The notes below the pieces were generated by a model. That model ran no database searches. It saw only the letters and a program-made list of their open reading frames with translations, and was not told where the DNA came from. From an uncultured Acidiferrobacteraceae bacterium (lineage in GTDB: Bacteria; Pseudomonadota; Gammaproteobacteria; Arenicellales; UBA868), in NCBI GenBank assembly GCA_913062915.1, contig CAJXWH010000004.1:1-41777 (forward strand): a stretch of 41,777 nt of DNA, written 5' to 3'. Positions 35,680 through 41,777 of this stretch are shown here, one piece after another (position 1 is the stretch's first letter; each line of letters begins with the position of its first letter). The translations under genes and the position numbers were made by a program.

Positions 35680-36594
35680 TTGAGTCTTCCTCGACGCCAG
35701 ACCGGAACTGCATTGCCACTGCAGGCGGTTCTAGTCAGCATTGTTATGCACTCATTTTGGGGCGGCAATCCCGTGGCTGTTAAGTTTGGCCTGCTTGTTT
35801 TTCCTCCCATGTGGAGCGCCTTCATTCGCTTTGTTATCGGAATAATTTGTATTGCCGCCTGGGCTGCGTTTCGTGGAATTCCGATGTGGCCGAAGAAGGG
35901 GGAGTGGCGTCTGTTGATTCTGCTCGGAGTCCTGTTTGTAATACAGATGGGCACCTTGAATATCGGATTCGACCTTACCAAGGGTTCCATCGCTGCGATT
36001 CTAATTTCTACCAATCCGTTGTTTGCAGCCTTCGCCGCTCACTTCGTGATCGTTGGCGATCGCTTGAGTGTTCGTAAGATCGCGGGACTCATTATTGCGT
36101 TTGGTGGCGTCGCTATAGTACTGCTGGGCGGTGTCAGCCTTGAAAGCCTGAACCCCATCGGGTTGGGTGGTGTGGTGGTGCTCCTGAGTTCAGCTCTACT
36201 GGGGATGCGACTGGTGTTCATGGCTCGGGTGCAGCAGGAGATTTCCGGTGTACGTGTGGTGCTCTGGCAGATGATCGTGTCGTTGCCGCTCTTCGCTTTC
36301 GCCGGTGCAGCATTCGAGACCATTCGATGGGAAAACTTGGCTTTTGCGCCGATCGCCGGGTTACTTTACCAGGGGGTCGTGATCGCTGGGTTAGGTTTCA
36401 TGGTGATCTCCTATTTATTAAGCCGTTATACGCCGAGCGTGATTACAAGTTTCAACTTTGTGTCTCCCATCTCGGGCGTGTTGCTGAGTGCCCTCTTGTT
36501 GGGTGACGAAATCACCCCCGCTATTCTTTGGGGTGTTGTATTTGTCGGTGCCGGGCTTTACTTTGTCTCTCGACCCAAAGCGATTCGAACTTGA
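35680..36594 (+). CDS. DMT superfamily (EamA) transporter
   Basis: 304 aa, apparently TTG start; about 10 hydrophobic segments; HSFWGGNPVAVKFGLLVFPPMWSAFIRF, SILISTNPLFAAF-type (AAILISTNPLFAAFAAHF). Confidence 0.88.
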   Translation: MSLPRRQTGTALPLQAVLVSIVMHSFWGGNPVAVKFGLLVFPPMWSAFIRFVIGIICIAAWAAFRGIPMWPKKGEWRLLILLGVLFVIQMGTLNIGFDLTKGSIAAILISTNPLFAAFAAHFVIVGDRLSVRKIAGLIIAFGGVAIVLLGGVSLESLNPIGLGGVVVLLSSALLGMRLVFMARVQQEISGVRVVLWQMIVSLPLFAFAGAAFETIRWENLAFAPIAGLLYQGVVIAGLGFMVISYLLSRYTPSVITSFNFVSPISGVLLSALLLGDEITPAILWGVVFVGAGLYFVSRPKAIRT

Positions 36595-36763
36595 GATCCG
36601 CGTTCAAAGGTTTGTTGGGCTCGAGGCGGGTGGAACGCTTAGCACCTTTCCCGGCTGACGGGTGCGGCACAGCACACATATACCGGCAGTCGTATGATCA
36701 TGATCTCGCAATAAATCCACTTGTGCCAATCAGTCAAACAACATTCTAGACAAGGAGGCTCCG

Positions 36764-37126
36764 ATGGCTATTAAGACTCACTATTTGTTCATCGCAAGCA
36801 TGGATGTGGATCCGGATAAGGAGGATCTATTCAATGAGGTGTACGATACAGAGCATATTCCGAATCTGTATGAAGTTCCGGGTCTGGTATCTGTCACTCG
36901 ACTGGTGAACCAACCCTTTACCATGGCGATTGGTGGTGAGTTGCGCTCGGTCGAGCCGGGTAGCGAACCCCGATATAGTGCCGTCTACGAGATTGAAAGC
37001 CCGGAAGTCATTGCCAGTCCAGAATGGGCGAAGGCAGTGGAGAAAGGCCGTTGGCCCACCGAGGTTCGCCCCTATACACGAAACCGCCAACATCGGTTAC
37101 AGAAGGTGCTCAAAGCGGCAAAGTAG
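36764..37126 (+). CDS. Small dimeric alpha/beta-barrel (EthD/DUF4286-like) protein
   Basis: 120 aa with strong RBS (AAGGAGG); FIASMDVDPDKEDLFNEVYDTEHIPNLYEVPGLVSVTRL. Confidence 0.7.
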   Translation: MAIKTHYLFIASMDVDPDKEDLFNEVYDTEHIPNLYEVPGLVSVTRLVNQPFTMAIGGELRSVEPGSEPRYSAVYEIESPEVIASPEWAKAVEKGRWPTEVRPYTRNRQHRLQKVLKAAK

Positions 37127-37175
37127 GGCAGGGTGCTGCGCTGAGTCAGTCAGGGTGACGCAGAAGTTAATCCAT

Positions 37176-37928
37176 TTATACGACGCCGGCGCCTCCATCC
37201 ATCGGTAGAATCGCGCCCGTCACCTGGCGTGACTCGTCAGATGCGAGGTATACGGCGAGAGGTGCGACCTCTTCCGGTTGGCTCGGGCCGAGTGGGGTCT
37301 TCGCTCGTATGGGGTCATCATCGGAGAGCAGCTGACGCACCCGGTCGGTCAGGATGACCCCGGGTGAAATTGCGTTGACTCGAATATTGGCATGCGCCCA
37401 TTGCAGGGCAAGCGCACGGGTCAGCGCGGTTATACCTCCTTTTGCAGACGTGTAGGCATCGGCGCCCGCGGTACCTATGAGGGCTCGGATGGAGGCCGTG
37501 TTAATGACGGATCCACCACCCGATGCAACCAAATGTGGGATTCCATACCGGCAGCCGAGCACTGTTCCGAAGAGGTTCAGCCGGATCGCGTGCCAGAATT
37601 CCTCGAGTTCAATTTCGGTGATCCGCCCGTCATTCGAAGTGGCGCCACCGGCATTGTTGTAGATCACATCCAAGCCGTCGAAAGCTTTGATTGAGCGCTC
37701 GAAAGCGGTTTGCATGGCCTCGGGATCGCCTACGTCAGTATGGATCGGCAGGGCTTCGCCTCCGGTACTGCGGATTTCCTCGGCCAGTCCGTTGTTTTCC
37801 TCCAACTTAATGTCACACAGTGTCAGCCGGGCACCTTCCTTGGCAAATAACTTGGCCGCGGCGCGACCAATGCCGCTCGCGGATCCCGTGATCAGCGCTC
37901 GTTTGCCCTCCAATCTGCCCATCGTCAC
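37176..37928 (-). CDS. SDR family oxidoreductase
   Basis: 250 aa; ALITGSASGIGRAAAKLFAKEGA, YTSAKGGITALTRALALQWAHANIRVNAISPGVILTDRV, VTGAILPMDGGA. Confidence 0.94.
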   Translation of the reverse strand: MTMGRLEGKRALITGSASGIGRAAAKLFAKEGARLTLCDIKLEENNGLAEEIRSTGGEALPIHTDVGDPEAMQTAFERSIKAFDGLDVIYNNAGGATSNDGRITEIELEEFWHAIRLNLFGTVLGCRYGIPHLVASGGGSVINTASIRALIGTAGADAYTSAKGGITALTRALALQWAHANIRVNAISPGVILTDRVRQLLSDDDPIRAKTPLGPSQPEEVAPLAVYLASDESRQVTGAILPMDGGAGVV

Positions 37929-38123
37929 TCCGTTATCTGCTTTGACGCGTGGTCAGTATACAAAACGTTCAGCGGGAGAGAACGTAAACAGGATCGGCGA
38001 CAATTTTTCAATCGCTGTCTAGATCGGTATTTGTGATCCATTTTTCTTGTTATCAAACGTTAGTTTGGACGGGTGGTCGGGATTAGAATTGTCCAGACTC
38101 TAGTAACGATAAGGAGGCGTCTC

Positions 38124-38582
38124 ATGCCGGATTTCAATGTTCTTGCAACCAACCATACCAGCTTTACGGTCTCTAATTTGGATCGAACTGTTGCTTTCTT
38201 TAAAGATGCCTTAGGTTTTGAGGTCACTTCAAAGGCGCCCCGGGATCCCGCGCTTATCGAGCGCATCACCGGCGTTGAGGGTGCCAGTGTAATGATTGCC
38301 TATGTGCGAGGTCCGGGGCACAGCTTGGAATTGATTGAGTATGTGGGACCGAACGACCGCTCGGCGGTTTATCCTAGACCGTGTGACGTCGGATTCGCCC
38401 ATGTTGCGTATGATGTAGATGATATCGATGCAGCCATTGGGGCATCATCTGAGCATAATGTTAAACCGATCGGACCGGTTACCGTTATCGATCAAGGCCC
38501 CAACCAGGGGAGCAAGGTGGCGTACCTTCGCGACCTTGATGGCATCACGATCGAATTTATCCAAAAGGCTGATGGCTCCTGA
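38124..38582 (+). CDS. VOC (glyoxalase/bleomycin resistance/dioxygenase) family protein
   Basis: ATG at 38124 with AAGGAGG; NHTSFTVSNLDRTVAFFKDALGF, HSLELIEY, VGFAHVAYDVDDIDAA, YLRDLDGITIEFIQ (H-E-H-E ligand set present). Confidence 0.9.
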   Translation: MPDFNVLATNHTSFTVSNLDRTVAFFKDALGFEVTSKAPRDPALIERITGVEGASVMIAYVRGPGHSLELIEYVGPNDRSAVYPRPCDVGFAHVAYDVDDIDAAIGASSEHNVKPIGPVTVIDQGPNQGSKVAYLRDLDGITIEFIQKADGS

Positions 38583-38690
38583 TTCGAATGACGCTAGGGC
38601 TGCAGACAATTGTTGCGCCTTTTGCGCAATGCGTTGGAAGGCGGTAGGCTGGGCTCGCCCTTCAGCTGTCCAAAATGAACAGGAGAGAAC

Positions 38691-39557
38691 ATGACGAAAA
38701 GAACGATCGTAGTCACGGGTGCCTGCGGGTACATCGCGCAACGCATGTGGCCGGAACTCAGTGAACTTTACGACCTGGTCGCTGTGGATGTCGGGGAGGT
38801 GACGGGGGATGGAACGAAGTTACGGGACGTGCGAGTTTGTGACCTGACAGATCCGGATCGCAGCCACTACCTGGAACATTTCACTGGCGCGGATGCTGTG
38901 CTTCACTGTGCTTTTGTGAGTGCCGCTGGCCTGGATGCCACAACCTGGCAGAACAATAGCGATCAAAAATTCCAGGCGGAATATGCCAATGTGGGGATGG
39001 CCTATAACGTTTACCGTGCCGCGCAGGAGGCTGGAGTGCGGCGTGTGGTCGTCGCCAGTTCCAATCACGCAGCGGATTATTTCGAGCGCTTGATCTGGTC
39101 GGAACGGCTGGAGTTCGTGACCCCAGAAATGGCCCCGTACACGGATAACTTTTACGGTTGGTCCAAGGTCGCCTATGAACAATTGGGCTTTGTCTTCGCA
39201 ACGGGTCAAGTAGAGGGTCGATCGCTCGAGGTTGTGCAACTGCGGATCGGTGGCCCCCGTGACGACGCAGACCTGGACAATGTGGCGCCCGGAGACCTGA
39301 AAAAAATGCACCGGGGGCTCGGCGCTTACTTGAGTCGTCGGGACCAAGTCCAATTGTTTGTTAAAAGTATTGAAGCGGAAGACATTGCTGATGCGAATGG
39401 GGTCCCATTCCAGATTTTCTACGGTGTCAGTGGAAATACCCACAACTTTTGGAGCATTGTGAATGCCCGTCGTGTGATTGGGTATCAGCCGCAGGACAAC
39501 AGCCAGATCAATTTTGCCGACCGGATTGCAGAAATTGCCCGTGAGGGGAAAAGGTGA
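38691..39557 (+). CDS. NAD-dependent epimerase/dehydratase, uronate dehydrogenase (Udh)-like
   Basis: 288 aa; IVVTGACGYIAQRMWPEL, VVVASSNHAADYF, NFYGWSKVAYEQLG, FYGVSGNTHNFWSI, VIGYQPQDNSQ. Confidence 0.8.
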   Translation: MTKRTIVVTGACGYIAQRMWPELSELYDLVAVDVGEVTGDGTKLRDVRVCDLTDPDRSHYLEHFTGADAVLHCAFVSAAGLDATTWQNNSDQKFQAEYANVGMAYNVYRAAQEAGVRRVVVASSNHAADYFERLIWSERLEFVTPEMAPYTDNFYGWSKVAYEQLGFVFATGQVEGRSLEVVQLRIGGPRDDADLDNVAPGDLKKMHRGLGAYLSRRDQVQLFVKSIEAEDIADANGVPFQIFYGVSGNTHNFWSIVNARRVIGYQPQDNSQINFADRIAEIAREGKR

Positions 39558-40651
39558 AGATTGCCGAGATCGAGACGATTCCGCTTGCCATACCGTTCAC
39601 TCATGGCGGGAAGCCCGCGGGATGGGGTGGGAAGGCATGGACATCACTCAGTATCCTTCTGGTCAAGGTCACCACCGAGACGGGCTTGACCGGCTATGGG
39701 GAAGCGTTCAGTTATAACTGTCTTGGCCCAGTTCGGGCCGCTTTAGACGACATGGTGGTGCCCATCATCATCGGCCAGGAAGTTGACGACATCGGTGCTT
39801 TTCTTGGTGAGGTACAGCAAAAATTGCATCTGTTTGGGCGCTACGGCATTGTGATGTTTGCGTTGTCTGGCCTCGATATCGCGTTGTGGGACATCGCGGC
39901 GAAGAGCAAAAATATACCCCTTTGGCAACTGTTGGGCGAAAGGCAGCGGGATCGATTGCCCGCATACGCGAGCCTCTATCGGTACGGAGAGCCTGAGATT
40001 GTTGCAGAGCGTTGCAGTCAGGCGATCGGGGAAGGTTATGGCTGGATCAAATTGCACGAAACCGAGAACCGGGAAGTGGCCGCGGCTCGACAAACAGTCG
40101 GAGAAGGCTTCCCCATCATGCTCGATACCAATTGCCCTTGGGCAGAGGCCGAAGCACACGAGCGGGCCGCGTCTTTACGTCAGTACGGACTCTACTGGCT
40201 GGAAGAGCCCATATTTCCACCGGAGAACTTTAAAGCACTCGCAACCCTTCAGGAGAAATTCGATATTCCGATTGCTGCCGGGGAGAATGCCTGTACTTCG
40301 TTTGAATTCGAGAAGATGTTTGAAGTGAAGGCGGTTCGCTACGCCCAGCCCAGTGTCACCAAGGTGGGGGGCGTCACAGAACTCAGGAAGGTGGCATCGC
40401 AGTGTTCAGTTGCCGGCGTTCACTTGATGCCGCACTCGCCTTATTTTGGACCGGGATTTCTGGCGACTTTGCATCTTGCGGCGCTTGAGCCGGCGAACTG
40501 CATGATCGAGCGTTTTTACCTTACCCCAGAAGCGAGTCTTTACGGGAAGTGGATCGATCCAACTGCGGGTGCATTTGATCTCCCCGAGGGCCCAGGCCTT
40601 GGGCTGCTTCCCGATCCCGATGTCATTCGGGAATACCGAGTGGGGGTATAG
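39554..40651 (+). CDS. MR/MLE family enolase-superfamily enzyme (sugar-acid dehydratase/cycloisomerase-like) with a KxH signature
   Basis: 365 aa, GTG start overlapping the previous stop (GTGA); GYGWIKLHE, MLDTNCPW, YWLEEPIFP, AAGENACTSFEF, LMPHSPYFGPG. Confidence 0.9.
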   Translation: MKIAEIETIPLAIPFTHGGKPAGWGGKAWTSLSILLVKVTTETGLTGYGEAFSYNCLGPVRAALDDMVVPIIIGQEVDDIGAFLGEVQQKLHLFGRYGIVMFALSGLDIALWDIAAKSKNIPLWQLLGERQRDRLPAYASLYRYGEPEIVAERCSQAIGEGYGWIKLHETENREVAAARQTVGEGFPIMLDTNCPWAEAEAHERAASLRQYGLYWLEEPIFPPENFKALATLQEKFDIPIAAGENACTSFEFEKMFEVKAVRYAQPSVTKVGGVTELRKVASQCSVAGVHLMPHSPYFGPGFLATLHLAALEPANCMIERFYLTPEASLYGKWIDPTAGAFDLPEGPGLGLLPDPDVIREYRVGV

Positions 40652-40662
40652 AGGCGCCCTCC

Positions 40663-41559
40663 TTAGATACTCATTCGATAGTAGTCAACGGCGTTTGATC
40701 GAAAGAGTTTGTCACGGTCATCGCGGGAATAATCAGAAACGATCTCTTTGAATCCGCGATAGATGTCATTGAACGTTGCACACAGTCGATCCACCGGAAA
40801 GTTGCTCGCAAACATACATCGATTCACACCGAATATAGAAATCGTATCTCTCACCACGTTGCGATTAGATGCCACTGTCCAAGGTTGACCCGGTAGGCCT
40901 AACCCGGAGATCTTGACCGCGGTGTTGGGCTCCACTGCCAATAATTCCAGTGCGTCTCGCCATGGGGTGGGACCATCTCGATTCCGGTCACCAGGCAGGC
41001 CGGTGTGGTTCAAAATGATTGTGGTCTGCGGGAAATCTCGGGCCAGCTCGGCGGCCTGGTCTAGATGCCAGAACGGCACCTGGAGATCGAAAGAGAATTC
41101 GTAATTGGGCAGGCGGGCAAAACCGTCCCGCCATCTGGGGTCGTCCATCGAGCCGGCCCCGCCTCTTTTTGCGCCGTGGGCGGCGGGGGATGCAGCGGGT
41201 TTATGCCGTACGCCACGCACGTTGGGGCTGGCTGCATGGGCACGCAATACGTCTTCGATGTCCTCCCGCTCAAGCCGCGCCTGCGCCACGACGACGAGCG
41301 GGTGGCGGCACTCAGGGGCGATGGTGTCGAGCCAGCGGGTTTCAGCGACCGGATCACTCGGATCCCATTCGGCCTCGATGTGAACAGAACCGACGACGTC
41401 GTAACCGGCGCTGTCGCGATCATAATCTTCGGGCAGGTAGTTGTTACAGATCTCTCGGTAGTCGCCGTAGCGAAAAGCGATACGCGGGTCGTCACACAGC
41501 CACGGGTGATAATTTCGGGAAAGATCCCACAGATGCCGATGGGCGTCGACGATCTGCAC
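40663..41559 (-). CDS. Amidohydrolase family (COG3618-like, metal-dependent TIM-barrel lactonase/hydrolase)
   Basis: 298 aa; IVDAHRHLWDLSRNYHPWL, VGSVHIEAEWDPSDPVAETRWL, IILNHTGLPGDRNRDGPTPWRDAL, NRCMFASNFPVDRL. Confidence 0.9.
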   Translation of the reverse strand: MQIVDAHRHLWDLSRNYHPWLCDDPRIAFRYGDYREICNNYLPEDYDRDSAGYDVVGSVHIEAEWDPSDPVAETRWLDTIAPECRHPLVVVAQARLEREDIEDVLRAHAASPNVRGVRHKPAASPAAHGAKRGGAGSMDDPRWRDGFARLPNYEFSFDLQVPFWHLDQAAELARDFPQTTIILNHTGLPGDRNRDGPTPWRDALELLAVEPNTAVKISGLGLPGQPWTVASNRNVVRDTISIFGVNRCMFASNFPVDRLCATFNDIYRGFKEIVSDYSRDDRDKLFRSNAVDYYRMSI

Positions 41560-41562
41560 ACG

Positions 41563-41777
41563 CTATCGATCGCGCTCGGTGTGCGGGGTGACGCTGGGGT
41601 CTTTCTCGCTGATCCGTTTCTCGATACTGCCGATGTGATCAAAATCGTAACTGCTGGTTTGAAGGTCCAGGACCCGGTCGGTCGCCCATTCCTCGTCTGC
41701 ATCGAGTGCACTGGCGACGAAATAATGTCCGGCCAACAAAATGCCCCATGGCACCATAATCCAGAAATTCCACCAGT
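41563..41777 (-). CDS. C-terminal part of a protein running off the window, possibly a 2TM-domain protein
   Basis: Open frame continues past the internal ATG at 41757 to the edge: WWNFWIMVPWGILLAGHYFVASALDADEEWATDRVLDLQTSSYDFDHIGSIEKRI resembles 2TM-domain C-termini. Confidence 0.45.
   Translation of the reverse strand, partial: WWNFWIMVPWGILLAGHYFVASALDADEEWATDRVLDLQTSSYDFDHIGSIEKRISEKDPSVTPHTERDR

Noticed and set aside
38820-39443. 207-aa - strand ORF
   Set aside because: Antisense to the Udh-like dehydrogenase with no recognisable domain.
41061-41711. 216-aa - strand ORF and the opposing 190-aa + ORF (41019-41591)
   Set aside because: Alternate frames of the amidohydrolase gene; Ser/Pro/Arg-rich translations typical of off-frame reading.

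Overview
The 41.8 kb window is densely coding, and almost all of it is small-molecule catabolism. I support about 39 CDSs (one truncated at the right edge). I found no rRNA, tRNA, CRISPR array or recognisable mobile element. Contents include an orphan AceE/MdeB-type 2-oxoacid dehydrogenase E1 divergent from an Lrp/AsnC regulator (the only transcription factor I see); an OYE-family oxidoreductase; ChaC; a GST; four enolase-superfamily (MR/MLE) enzymes; two HpcH/HpaI aldolases; two amidase-signature enzymes; an AHL-lactonase-like metallo-beta-lactamase; two Ldh-family (malate/L-lactate DH-like) oxidoreductases; several SDR and epimerase-type dehydrogenases; AtuA encoded as two overlapping genes; MaoC; a DapA-family lyase; PhyH; an 895-aa UxaA/altronate-dehydratase-like protein; an RraA-family aldolase; a D-2-hydroxyacid DH; a DenD-like SDR; an IlvD/Edd dehydratase; a proline racemase/4-hydroxyproline epimerase family protein; a FAH-family hydrolase; a VOC protein; a COG3618-like amidohydrolase; and only two transporters (MFS, DMT). 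It reads as an accessory sugar-acid/hydroxy-acid/hydroxyproline-type catabolic island. The most unusual observation is that the UxaA-like protein appears to be an internal tandem duplication whose two halves have complementary degeneration of conserved Cys motifs. Other items worth checking are the mde-like locus without mdeA, the split AtuA, the four MR/MLE active-site signatures, and a candidate nonphosphorylative uronate/deoxysugar route at 33.7-41.6 kb. All functional calls come from reading motifs in the translated ORFs; no database search was run.
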